A stretch of 64,000 nucleotides of DNA from Symbiodinium natans (lineage: Eukaryota; Sar; Dinophyceae; Suessiales; Symbiodiniaceae), in contig CAJNDS010000191.1 in the NCBI GenBank assembly GCA_905221605.1, positions 741,501 through 805,500 of the forward strand, in the 5' to 3' direction. The position numbers and the translations under genes were made by a program. Under the pieces are notes generated by a model. The model saw only the letters and a program-made list of their open reading frames with translations, made no database searches and was not told the DNA's origin. Each line of letters starts with the position of its first letter. Within the stretch, counting starts at the first letter, position 1. This document shows, piece after piece, positions 1-10,738 of the stretch.

Positions 1-698
1 ATCTCACGTAGAAGCCAGGAGATGAGAGGCCACCGATGTTTGGCTGTGGACGAACTCAGCTCTTAACAAACGAAAGAGGTTGAGGCGAATGGCCTGTGTC
101 GACAAGCTCCGGACTATCTTCCCACGCCTGCAGCCCTGCAATCAGCCCATGTTTACCTTTTGACGGCCCTGTCGGGGCCGCCTAAACTCCACACTCCATA
201 TACAAGCAAACCCGAAAACCGACGCCTGTCCTTGACTGTATCGATGAATTGGCCTGGCGCGTCGGGGAATCTCTCCAGACTGGGCCGCCACTTCACCGCT
301 GAGCCATATCCTTCGTGACCAGGAAGAAGGATATCGGGAGCTGTGAGTCGCGTGAAGAGTTTGAGGTGTAACTAGTTTGGTCGGGATGGGCAAGATGCTT
401 TCTCAAATGCTAGATGCCCGCCACTCACCACGCTGAAGCTCCGGCTACTTGCACACTTGCCATGCTATGTGCAGATGTTGCGCACGACTAATTTCCACAG
501 CCAAGGATGCAGGTACGGACCGGATCTAAGTACTGCTTCCTAGTAACGTTTGCACGAAACCTGTTGGTTGCCGCACTCTAATAAATCACCGCTTCAGAAG
601 CAAAATCTACTCCTCCCCCAAAGGTTTCCTCAATCCTGAAACATTCGAAGAAAACCGTCGGCATCAGGCCTGCAACTGAAGCCCCCCAACCCTACTTA

Positions 699-800
699 GA
701 GGTTCATGGGCAGTTACAAGTAGGGATAGAAGTATGGTAACTATACGTACTACCCCACTTAGAAAACTTATAACCCTATTTATACCTACCCATGAACCTC
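699..800. mobile_element. MITE-like element, family A copy 1
   Basis: A 102-bp inverted-repeat element starts with GAGGTTCATGGGCAG and ends with the reverse complement of nearly the same sequence (CTACCCATGAACCTC). Arms of roughly 38 bp match at most positions, and each carries a TAGGG-TA-AAGT block. Two more copies lie at 20467-20572 and 49627-49725 with the same outer ends and similar length. No coding capacity is present, so it is likely a non-autonomous element. A target duplication could not be assigned. Confidence 0.65.
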
Positions 801-940
801 CCAGTAAACCCTGAAGACGGAGTGGCCACTTGCTGCAGCCGCCTGGGCCGAGCGGGCCCTATGAAAGGCTTGGCGCTTTAGAGACGCAGAGGTTTCGGGC
901 TTAGGGCCTTGGGCTTCTTTGCGCCCCAAATAGGTTTTAG

Positions 941-1025
941 TTGGGATGTTCCTCCTTAGACTAAGAGTCCTTCATAGGGATAAACTCCACCCCCTATTTT
1001 GATCCCTATTAAGGGGAACCCCAAG
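941..1025. mobile_element. MITE-like element, family B copy 1 (degenerate)
   Basis: This begins TTGGGATGTTCC, continues into AGTCCTTCATAGGGAT, and ends with ATCCCTATTAAGGGGAAC then CCCAAG. That is the inverted-repeat layout of the better preserved copies at 49496-49593, 60931-61034 and 63045-63177. The right arm lacks the ACTAACAGT block found in those copies, so this one looks internally deleted. Confidence 0.5.
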
Positions 1026-1170
1026 ATTTTAGGAGCTCAAGGGGCGTCAAGGGTCGAGCTTCGCAGCGTGCAGGCCTACCGTCATCCCCAGCTCCCCCGA
1101 GGGGCCGTGCTCCCCCCTTGAATTCCCTGAAAGGGACCCGAAGCAATCAAGACTTCGGAACGCCAGCTCT

Positions 1171-1302
1171 GGGTTTCGGGTTTCGGGTTTGGGGTTGGGG
1201 GTTTAGGGTTTAGGGTTTAGGGTTTCTGCAGCACCATCTCCAAAGAGCGAATATCGGGCGCCAAGGGTTTAGGGTTTAGGGTTTAGGGTTTAGGGTTTAG
1301 GG
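1171..1302 (+). repeat. Interstitial TTTAGGG arrays
   Basis: Two short arrays, about 1171-1225 and 1264-1302, carry TTTAGGG units with TTTCGGG, TTTGGGG and TTGGGGG variants at the left side. They are separated by about 40 bp of unique DNA. Confidence 0.9.
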
Positions 1303-1701
1303 CTTGGTTGGCCGAGAGAAACTGACACGAAATGCAGCGAGGCCCGCACGTATTTTAGCCATCTGGACAGCAAATTGCATCGTCTTGCCCGTTCCAAAGC
1401 ATATTCCTTCGCCTAACTCTCTCTCTAAACAACATAGCCGTACACTGCCGCCCTACCATGCACAGCCTCCCTCAAGTCCTGACTCTCTCCTGCTATTGTT
1501 ATCAAAGCCTATGTACACATCAACTGCTATGCCCCCTCACATCCGCGGCGGTTGCCCGGCACCTGCGGTGATGCGATTCACTTTGCCGGAGCTTTTTGGA
1601 AACAGGACTTCTTAACTACCAACGAAAGCAAGCCCTTAAGCCCTTAAACCCAGAACCCTTCTTGCATCTGGTCCACATCGACCCCGTTTACCCCTAATCC
1701 C

Positions 1702-1753
1702 GAAACAATCTCACAGAACAAGATTCATGAATCTTGTTCTATGAGATTGTTTC
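1702..1753. repeat. 52-bp near-perfect palindrome
   Basis: Two 26-base halves, outer ends GAAACAATCTCA, meet at a central TTCATGAA with no spacer. They are reverse complements with a single C/T mismatch. Such a sequence can extrude as a hairpin. It sits alone in non-genic DNA, about 400 bp downstream of a TTTAGGG array. Confidence 0.9.
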
Positions 1754-2529
1754 ATTAAGGAGGCAGCTTAAAGGGGCTTCGTTAGGAGAGCAGCTTTAGG
1801 TTTAGGATCTCTAACTTAAGAACCCACAAACCCTTTTCACAAGCCTATTGTTGTAGGCTATTACGAATAGAGCCCATGAATTGATTCTTCAACAACAAAC
1901 AAATATGGGGGAGGTTTCCCAAATCAGGGTGTACCTTCCTGGGCCTTCATTATCAGGAAATCCTACTATTCGGGGGTCTATACTAAGCGTCCCCTATTTT
2001 CGTATAAACCCCCCAAAAACTGGTTAAGCTTTGGGCCTTGGGTTTTCTGTCATACAACTGTGCAAATTTTAGAAGCTGGGGCGAGCCCTGTGTAGCGCGA
2101 CCTCAGCGCCAGCGAACCGACTCACGGCGCCGCTCCAGGCTACGACTCCGGGACGACTTCTCACGAAAGTGGCCTCGGGGCATCAGAAGACCCATAAATC
2201 TGCAGGAGATCCCTACATAAGATCCTATGACCCCGGGAAACCTTTGAACATCCCCGGTCTAAACCCTTGAACATCCCCGGTCTAAACCCCGGGGGCCCAA
2301 GTCAGAGCCTCACAGTCGTTCGATGGGGTTGGGGGTTCGGGCGGTTCGGGACGTCGGACTCTTCGCAGCAGCCCCTCCAACCGCGCACCCCCACCCGCTC
2401 GATGTAGCCCATGTTTTTGAAATTACACAGATGGGCTGTTTGTGTTTGCCACCCGCTGGCGAAAGCTCAGCGAGGCCCACTGCAAAAGAGATTGGAGTTT
2501 TGTGGGTTTAAGGGAATGAACAAAAATCA

Positions 2530-2611
2530 CATACATATATATATATATATATATATCAGATCATATCATATCATATCATATGTGTATATATGTATGTACA
2601 GATACATATAC

Positions 2612-2655
<44 letters not shown>

Positions 2656-2764
2656 ATGTGTGTGTATGTATGTATGTATGTATGTATGTATGTATGTATG
2701 TATGTATGTATGTATGTATGTATGTATGTATGTATGTATGTATGTATGTATGTATGTATGTATG

Positions 2765-2794
<30 letters not shown>
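2530..2794. repeat. AT/TATG microsatellite
   Basis: TA dinucleotides and ATCAT units run into about 32 uninterrupted TATG units at 2666-2794. Open frames across it (repeating Cys-Met-Tyr-Val) are artefacts of the repeat. Confidence 0.95.
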
Positions 2795-2800
<6 letters not shown>

Positions 2801-3071
2801 GCAAACGTATGATGCATACTTATATATGATACATTCTACATATATATATATATATATATATACAGACATCCTTGGACTCCTCTAAGCCGCAGGAAGAAAA
2901 CATCGGGAAACGAGAGGAGAAAAAAAATCGCCCTGGAAAATGGCTGTGGGCCGCAGCCCTCAACCCGCTCGCAAAACCCGAAGCCCCAAACTGACAGAAA
3001 CCTGCACCTTGGGGATTTGTGGGTCTCGTCGGGCTGGGAGGCGTCGAGGATAGTAGGGCTCATGGTCTGCA

Positions 3072-3088
3072 GGGGGGGGGGGGGGGGG
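3072..3088. repeat. G homopolymer, 17 bases
   Basis: An uninterrupted run of 17 G follows CATGGTCTGCA. Its length is likely unstable or poorly sequenced. Confidence 0.9.
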
Positions 3089-3503
3089 TGAGGTTAGTTC
3101 TAGGGTTTGGGGGTAGCTGCGGTTGCGGGACCGGGACCATCAAAAGTTCCTCTTACTCCGCCACACCCATTCCTCTTGCGACCTTGCCACATGGCTTGGG
3201 CGGCGACAGGCGCTTCCTTGCGCAGGGGCACAACTCGTTTTTTGCAAGAGCTCAAAAAGCCATGTCCTTGATTCTGATGGAGCCGAAGGAACCACTTGCA
3301 GCAGGGCTGGATGGAGGCTTCGACATGCAGCTGGGGCTGAAGGTTTGGAGTTAGCGTTGACGAAGTGGCTGCCTTTGAGGAACTCGGGGTTTTTAGCGAT
3401 CGCGTCGAACCTGCACGTGGGTTTAGTCCGGCAGCCCAAAACCCCCAAAGCCGAAGATCACAGGGGCCGCAGACAAACTTACCAAGCACCGAGCACAGCA
3501 CGA

Positions 3504-3600
3504 GACCAACCCTAAACCCTAAACCCCAAACCTCAGACCCTTTAAACCAACCAACCCTAAACCCTAAACCCCAAACCTCAGACCCTTTAAAACCAGCCAG
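3504..3600. repeat. 45-bp tandem duplication containing CCCTAAA units
   Basis: A unit starting CCAACCCTAAACCC and ending CAGACCCTTTAA occurs twice with a 45-bp period (3506 and 3551). It contains telomere-like heptamers plus unique sequence, so a composite unit was duplicated rather than only the heptamer. Confidence 0.85.
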
Positions 3601-3759
3601 CAAAACCCATGCTGTGCTAAGGCCGGTGTTCTGGCCCCAAACCCTGACAAACAAACAACACCACCGGCAAACGGGTAGAACCAAAACCATGTCTGTACCC
3701 TAGACCCTGCGGTTGCAGGACTCCACACAGCCGCCCTGTTGCGGCTCAACTCCCCAAAC

Positions 3760-3796
3760 CGTAAACCCTAAACCCTAACCCCTAAACCCTAAACAC
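3760..3796 (-). repeat. Interstitial CCCTAAA array
   Basis: Five CCCTAAA-type units, with one CCCCTAA variant, form a short array in the C-rich orientation. Confidence 0.8.
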
Positions 3797-4458
3797 GAGG
3801 AAAGCAAAGCCCAGGACCTCTCCCGCAGGCGAGCCAGCGCCAGCTTCTGCTTCTCAGCCTTCGAGAGGCCCACTTGAGGAGGGTTTCGGGTTTAGGGTTT
3901 AGGGTTCTTTTGGGCAAGGATGGAGGGCTTGGGTCCCTCCTCAGCCCGAATCCCTCCAAGGAAAAGCCCTCGGGCCTTGGAGACTGGCTTGTTGCTCTCG
4001 CCACCTCTGCTTCGGAGGGACAGTAGAGGGACAGTAGTCATTTAGGGTTTGGGGCGCCCTAAGTTCCCCTAAGAAAAGCCTTTAGGGAACGGTTTGAAGC
4101 ATGCGGAGCTAGAACCTGGTGCTGCTGAAGATGCTATGGCTGTGAAGCCTCAACCCGGGATCCTACAGCTTTGAGTTCGGGTTTAAGCTTGGCCCCGGGA
4201 AAACCAACAGAAAACATCTCCGCCCAAGCTGCCGTGGTCGGGCTCGGGCTGCGCCTCTGGCACGTCCGGGGCAGCGGCCTTCTGGTCCTGTCCGGGTGCT
4301 CAGCGCCGCTGGGGCTTCGGAGATGGGCGGTTGCTGCTCTCGGACTGCACAGGTGGGCTTGAGAGGGTTGGCTCTTGGACTCTGTTATATTTATCATACA
4401 AAAAAGCCCAAAAAACCAGGGGCATGCCAGTGAAGTTGCCGAGGGCACCGTTCAGGGC

Positions 4459-5014
4459 TCAAGTCACGTCCCAGTCCTTCGGTGCTGGCGCTTCTCGCTT
4501 TCTGCTGCCTGAGCGCTTCACCTGTTGGCGACCACTTCGGGATCTGACATCTCGCCTTTTGGTGGGAGAGCGCGTCTCGCCGCCTCGTCTGCTTCTTGAA
4601 CGCTTGTCCCCACGCCGCCGGCTACGCGAGCGCCGGCTACGCGAGCGCCGGCTACGCGAGCGCCGGCTGCGCGAGCGCCGGCTGCGCGAGCGCCGGCTTC
4701 GCGAGCGCCGACTGCGCGAACGCCGGCTACGCGAGCCTCTGCTTCGAGAGCGCCGGCTTCTCGAGCCTCTGCTCCGAGAGCGCCTGCTTCGTGACCGCCT
4801 GCTTCGCGAGCGTCTGCTGCGTGAGCGCTTGTCTTCCCGCTGTCTGTCTCCACCCTTCCGGCTGCCAGAACGCCTCACACTTCCATTCTGCTTGACAACC
4901 GGCTCTGGGACATTGGCGTCTGCTCGCCGTCGACCATACTCGTCCTCGGCACTGGCTTCACTGTCAAAGCCACTACACTCAGTTGGGCATGTCTTCCCAA
5001 AGCTCCCCCATGAT
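4459..5014 (-). CDS. RS-domain (SR-type) protein, C-terminal exon
   Basis: What is seen: an open frame on the minus strand encodes about 185 residues, ending in a TGA. It starts with an acidic/neutral segment (about 40 residues, including DSEASAEDEYGRRR), then a long tract of Arg-Ser dipeptides built from a repeated RSRSR-type 15-bp DNA unit (about 4590-4830), then RSPTKRR and the tail PAPKDWDVT. What is known: RS domains mark SR splicing factors and related nuclear proteins, and are phosphorylated by SR kinases. No RRM is seen, so this is probably the last exon. I place its start after a CTTAG acceptor preceded by a pyrimidine-rich stretch; an in-frame stop lies just upstream at 5020-5022. 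The upstream exons were not found. A non-coding GC-rich minisatellite is the alternative, but the open, protein-like flanks on both sides argue against it. Confidence 0.5.
4590..4830. repeat. 15-bp minisatellite inside the RS tract
   Basis: Units of the type CGCGAGCGCCGGCTA are repeated with point changes. Read on the minus strand the period is five codons and gives Arg/Ser alternation, so the RS domain appears to have grown by unit duplication. Confidence 0.85.
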
Positions 5015-6720
5015 CTAAGTCAGTCCGAGGAGGCGCAAAAAATTTTGGAACAAGACAACTGCCACAAGCTTTAAACCCAAAACGCATTTATAATATAACA
5101 TTACAAGTAAACCCTAACTGCTAAACCCTTTTTGAAGCTGGACTCAAACGCTCTTTTCCTAAATGCTAAACCCAAAACCCTACGTCCCTAAACCCCCACC
5201 CCCATACACCCCCAAACCCTTGGCGTCGGAGCTTCCAGGCCGCCCTTGACATCTCCAGCCTCCGCCTTGCCTGCACACGCAGCAAGGTTTGGTGAGTTTG
5301 AAACAGTTTGGGTATAGGGTTTAGAGGGTTGGGGTGTAGGGTGTAGTGTGTAGGGCCCTGCGCCCCGACCCCAAACTCCAAAGCCCTCAGCCCTTGCCGA
5401 GCTAAGCATTTTATACACCTTGACCCGGATGGCAAAGAAGTGCAAGTTTCGCACAGACCGGTGTCTTTTGCGCAGCTTCGGAGGGGGGTGCGCATCAGAG
5501 TCTCCACGGGTTTACTGTTCAGGGCGGCTTTGAAATCTGCTTCTGCCGGTGGTTCACACCCTGCATTGCAACGACTTGTTCGAGAACGCTTCCGAAGTTC
5601 CTGCTTAGGAATTTGGGTTTGGGGATACACCACTAAGCCTGCGTACTAAGCCTGCGTGAGGATTCCGCGCTGGACCTGCAACGTAAAACGCCACAAACAT
5701 GAGAAAAAGAACGAACCTCGACCCGCCGAATCACCGCGCTCGAAGTAGCCTCCACCCTTGCCTGAGATTCTGAGTTGGGAATGGGGACTTTGCGGTTGTG
5801 GCCTTGGCTCGTTCGAAGAACCTTTGCCTACGTCCTGGACGACAGCCGGTCAGCCCAAGCCCTGTAGACCCCACTAAGCTCCTGCTAGCAGCGGGGTTCG
5901 GGCCTCCTTGATGAGAGGTATGAAACCCCAAAAACCCTGAAGGGGTTCTGGGCTTGGGGGGGGGGTTAGGGCTTCGAAGGCTTTGAGCCTCTACCCCCTG
6001 AACTGCTTGCGCGGTCACCCAGACCCATGTTGGCGCGGGCCACCATGCGCATCTGCCGGTCCTCCTTCCTCGGAAGTAGAAGCAACATCTGATTTGGGGA
6101 GGGTGGGGGGGGGTGTTTAGAGCTGAGAGGACAAGCCAGGCGAGGCACGAACAGATCCAGTCTCCAAGACGATACTAAATTCTGTCACTGGACTACCAGC
6201 TACCTCAGCACATGTTGACTGACCGCTTTACCCAGCAATGTACATTACTCTGCATAGCAGGGGGCTTCGCAAGGAAGAACTGTTGAGCGGTTTCAGGGTT
6301 TGGGTTATGTAGTTCTACCTGGTGGCACCCGAAGCTTCAAGCCTTCTGTCGACTGCTTTGCGGGTTGAGTTTTGGGTGCTACATGCTAAATGCCGAGGGC
6401 TTCAGCACGCCAGGAGGATCTTAAGGGCTGCTCTTAGTGCTTTATGAGCCATCAAACTCAGGAGATTCACAGCGCAGGCCTCTCTGAAAGCTTGGGGGTG
6501 TTCGAGGGTGCGGCGCACGAAGCCAGGTGTACAGTAGGGTTCCGCCTCTCTTTCTTTCTCAGTCACGTCTGGAGGTCGGCTTGAGCGGCGTGAGACTTCA
6601 TGAAAGTCGGGAGGTTCTGTTTTCCTGTCCTCCGGAGCCTCGCCCTCCTTTCCCTTCGAATCAGATGGTGACAACCATATCCCCTGGCTCTCCTCTCTCT
6701 CTTCTTCTTCTGCGGGGCTT

Positions 6721-6909
6721 CAAGGGCGTCCTGTCTCCCTCTCTTTCTCTCTTTCTCTCTCTCTCACTCTCTATCTCTTCTTCTTCTTCTTCTGCTTCTT
6801 CTTCTTCTTCTTCTTCTTCTTCTTCTTCTTCTTCTTCTTCTTCTTCTTCTTCTTCTGCTTCTTCTTCTTCTTCTTCTTCTTCTTCTTCTTCTTCTTCTTC
6901 TTCCTTCTT
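6721..6909. repeat. CT-rich tract and TTC microsatellite
   Basis: CT-rich DNA leads into about 44 TTC units (6777-6909), interrupted by a few TGC units. Shorter CT tracts follow at about 7004-7035 and 7139-7170. Poly-Ser and poly-Lys/Arg reading frames here come from the repeat. Confidence 0.95.
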
Positions 6910-9900
6910 CGGGGCTTGAAGGGCCCAAAGGACCCTCCGCGCGCACAGGCGCGCCCAGGCGACTCGGTTCCGTCCGGTTTGTGAGATTCGGACTCACGCA
7001 CTATATCTCTCTCTCTCTCTGTGCTTCTCTCTCTGTGCCCTTTTGCATCCAGGCCTCTCTCCCCCTCTCTCCCTTTCTTTCTTGGGGGTAGGGGAGGACC
7101 CCCACGCTGGCGCGCGCCCCGGTTATCGCGTCTCATCAAGCTCTCTCTCTCTCTCTCCCTGTCTCTCTCTGCCCTAAAACCCTTAACTTCGCGTCAACAT
7201 ACGTGCCTGGCCCTTTAAGCCCTCAGAACAACACTCCGAACTTCTGATCCGTTGAATTCAATAAACCCGTGGCCCTGCTTTTGAGTCCGGGCAGCCGGAG
7301 CAGGGAGCAGCTCGTGCAGTGACTCCGCGACATCAAGTTTTGCGTTCCTGGTGTGGGGCTAAAAGGTGCCCACACGGGTGTTTAAGGGCTTTAAGGGCTT
7401 TTTTAGGTTGGGGGGGGGGAGGGGGGAAAGCCAAGGCCACAGACTAGCCGCTAAAATCAGGCCAAGCAGCCGCAGTCGCAGGTCCATTTGGGTACCGACT
7501 CGGACTCGATTCGCTCCGTCCGCCCAGTCTGGACCACTTGGGAGCGCGGCGGACGGTCGAAGGACATGGCGCTTCTGCGGTTGGCGACCCTTGGGCTCTT
7601 CAAAGAAACATCTAGGGCGTCTGATGCCCAACACAGGGCCTCCCTACTCATGACCCGCTTCCATCCTCACTGATACAGCTGCCAGGGTGGCATGGTTCTA
7701 TGAAATGCGTATGAGGGCGGAGGTGCCATGTGCTGACTGCCTCGGCTTTTGGGACCTGCGGCGTTCTGCTCAGGTGATGTTACGGGCACCTGTTGGTTCG
7801 CCACAACTGTAAAACGTATCCTAGAATCGAGACCCGGGAAGAAGGTGTTGACATGATTTAGGCCGGCCCCCATGTATGCTGACCGAGCCAACAGTCGCCA
7901 GGTGACCTGACATGAAGCTTATTGGTCATGACATGCCTCTGGTTTTGTTGGCTTCGCCCTGCCATGCCAACCGAGTCATTGAACACTCAAACTGCAACAC
8001 GGGCGGCGGTGCCTTCCAGGAGTGTTCCTTAGCTGACAGTACACACAACGGTTGGATGAGGGAGAAGAGAACCAAAAGAGGAACACAAAGGGCCAAGAAG
8101 GAGTCTAGCAAAGCGATGCATCCACACCTTCGTAAGCTGAGGGACGGCTTGTGAGACGGTGCGACGCTAGGCAACATAAGATGGATTGCTTACTTCTATA
8201 AAGGACACCCACAGCCCCCAAAGAAAGGAAAAAAAAATGACTGCCACTCTCGGCTTCCGAGAGGGTCTGGGGTTGGTTTCGCCCCGCACCGCACTCTATC
8301 TCCATAACGCTGAATTCAAGATGAAACCCGAAGCGTCCCCCCCGCCATTGTGAAAGCCGTCCCCCAAAAATAGTTACCTCGTTCTTGGTCTTACTGGAGC
8401 TTTGTTGGGCGCCTTCCATCTCAGGAGTTGAGGGGAAGGGGGGGGGGGGGGGAATGAGCCCCGAATTCCCCAACAGCCCTCCGTGCCCATTGCAGCCAAT
8501 CTTCTGCAGGCCAGCCTTCTGCCGGCCACTCCTCATAGGACGCCTCGTAAGACTCCTTGTGTTGCCAGTATCTTTCCGAGGTGTCCTGGCGTGTTGCGGC
8601 AACCCCGAAACCCTAAACCCTCTGGGGTGCTTGCGCTGAGGATGTAGGGCTTCTTAGGATTGATTACTACAACATGACCTCTAATCTCCAAGCCGTATGC
8701 CTTGCCACAAACACGGCTCCTCCTTCCAGTCGTCCCGCTGCATGTACAAGAACGGCACATGGATTTTCCTTGCAGCCGACTCGCAGCACTCTACCAGCAT
8801 AATTGACTATGACTAGAGAGCCCTCTAGAGGTAGGAGTCTTCGGACCCCGAGCCATGCTAACACAAAAGTCAGAACTCAAACCAAGCCATTCGCTCCCTC
8901 GAAGATTACTCTGCAAACATGTCATCTGCACATAAAATGCCCTCAAGCTCAGGCCCAAAGCCGAAGACCCTTTGAGGGCCAACCACCTTAAGAAGCTCAA
9001 TGCCTACTTCTTGCTAGGATACCCATGCTACCCTTACTAAGGGTCCTAGGCCTACAATGGCCTACAACAAAGAAGGTTTGGGGCCCTTAAGATAAACCCT
9101 TTGACCCCCCAATGCAGGCGGGGAGCCGCTTCCAGGCGCAATGACGGCTAGTGCAGTTTCTCTCATCCCCGCGGCCACAGACGCTGAACCTCGCCGAGGG
9201 CGCTGGAGGTGCACCCTTTGAACCGTCAACCCTATGTTCACCCCGCGAGGCCAGGACAGCAGCTAAACCGAAAACAGTTCTCAGGCTTCTAGAGCAGGCC
9301 TCGAGATCTAAATCTCTCTCAGAGTCTAGATGCCACTCGATTTACAGGTTTGGTTTTTGGCGGATCAGAGTCCCTAAACCCTTCTTTTCTACTGGGTTTG
9401 GGGGCTAGCCAGTCCCTCACCCCATACCCAAAATACCGGAGCTCCGATGGCTGCCGCAAGATGATTCTTGTTGCAACCCGCCCCGCTCCTTGGGGTGCTT
9501 GAGGGCTTAGGGGACCCTCAACTTAGCGATAGGACATGGAAATGCCTGTGCAACCCCTCTAAGTGAGCTACCAAGGGGCAACCCGAAGAACAAGTGGAAG
9601 TTGCGTGACCCTGTGACAGCAAAACCGAAGATCGACGGCCAAGTCGCTCATTGGCCAGGTGGCCCAGAAGTTCTGAAGCATGGGACACCTGGTTCCTGGG
9701 TGGCAGGCTGATCTCTCGCAAAGCCAAAGCTCACAAACCTCGCGGCTTGGGCGAGTTTGAACCGAAAAGCACAAGTAAGGTTGTAAGTTTACAACGGCCC
9801 ATTTGGAGGGGGGGTGGTTGGGAATAGCAGCGCAAGAGTCTGTTCCAGCCGCAGCCACAAAGGGCCCATTGAACGGTGCCGGTTCCTGGGCTACGCGTTG

Positions 9901-10708
9901 AGAGTAGAAATGCCGTTGTGCAGCTAGGTGCAAACAAACAATTTGCTCTGAGTGCACAAACGCTACTGGGATAATTGACCTTTGCCCCAGCATCTGGCGT
10001 TAACTGTAAAGCGGGCAAGCATTCTTGGTCAGAGTTCGGGGGAGTTGGGCGGGAGTAATGGTCCGAGAGCAAGACATTCTTGGTAGCCGAGCAACTGCTC
10101 TGCAGCCTGCACGATGACCCTGACACCCTTTGCCTCAGACGTGGCCACATACACTGCCAACAAAGGTTTGGCTTCGGGCTTGGAGTTTTAAAGGGTTTCT
10201 GCCTGCAGTTTAGGGCTTGGTGCTTTGGGCTTCACGGGCTTTGGGCCCAGGGTCTGGGGGTGGATTCCGAGACTTGGGTGGGCATGCTCCAGGGCATTTG
10301 GCACATAAGGTCAGGGCACTTACATGGCGGCGTGCGCAGGCTTACGCGGTTTCGGGTTGTGTTTTTCCCAACCTGTCCAAACTCTAATCTTAGGAACCCA
10401 AACTAACGTAGGATGGGAGCCAAACTCGACAGCACACAGAAGCTCAGTTCAGGGTTTGGGTTTAGGAAGAAGGGGGTACAGGGTTTGGGAGTTTAGGTTT
10501 ACAAGTTTCAGCTGAGGTTTTCAGGTTCGGGGCGCAGGGAAGGTGGCTTTGAGGTGCAGTGCGCAGGTTGTTTTGGGGGGTTCAGGTTACAGGTTAAAAA
10601 AAATCCCCTCGCGCAAACGCTGACAACTCCGACCATGGCTATCGCTTTGGAGACATGATGCCTGACCAGCCTGGAGGCTTCGATTGGCCAAGTTATGTTT
10701 TAGGGTAT

Positions 10709-10738
10709 TTTGGGTTTAGGGTTTAGGGTTTAGGGTTG
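10709..10738 (+). repeat. Short TTTAGGG array
   Basis: Four TTTAGGG-type units follow a TTTTAGGGTATTTTGGG lead-in. Confidence 0.85.

Larger units (their letters stand above)
1..4458. other. Repeat-rich intergenic region
   Basis: No protein gene is supported here. The open frames are short, lack recognisable domains and several run through telomere-like or microsatellite DNA. The stretch holds one copy of each MITE-like family, a 52-bp palindrome, TTTAGGG arrays, a TATG microsatellite, a 17-base G run and a 45-bp duplication, listed separately. Confidence 0.6.

Noticed and set aside
2411-2869. Cys-Met-Tyr-Val and Thr-Tyr-Ile-His repeat frames
   Set aside because: Products of the TATG microsatellite; open in several frames and on both strands.
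6527-7139. Poly-Ser and poly-Lys/Arg frames
   Set aside because: Encoded entirely by the TTC microsatellite and CT tracts.
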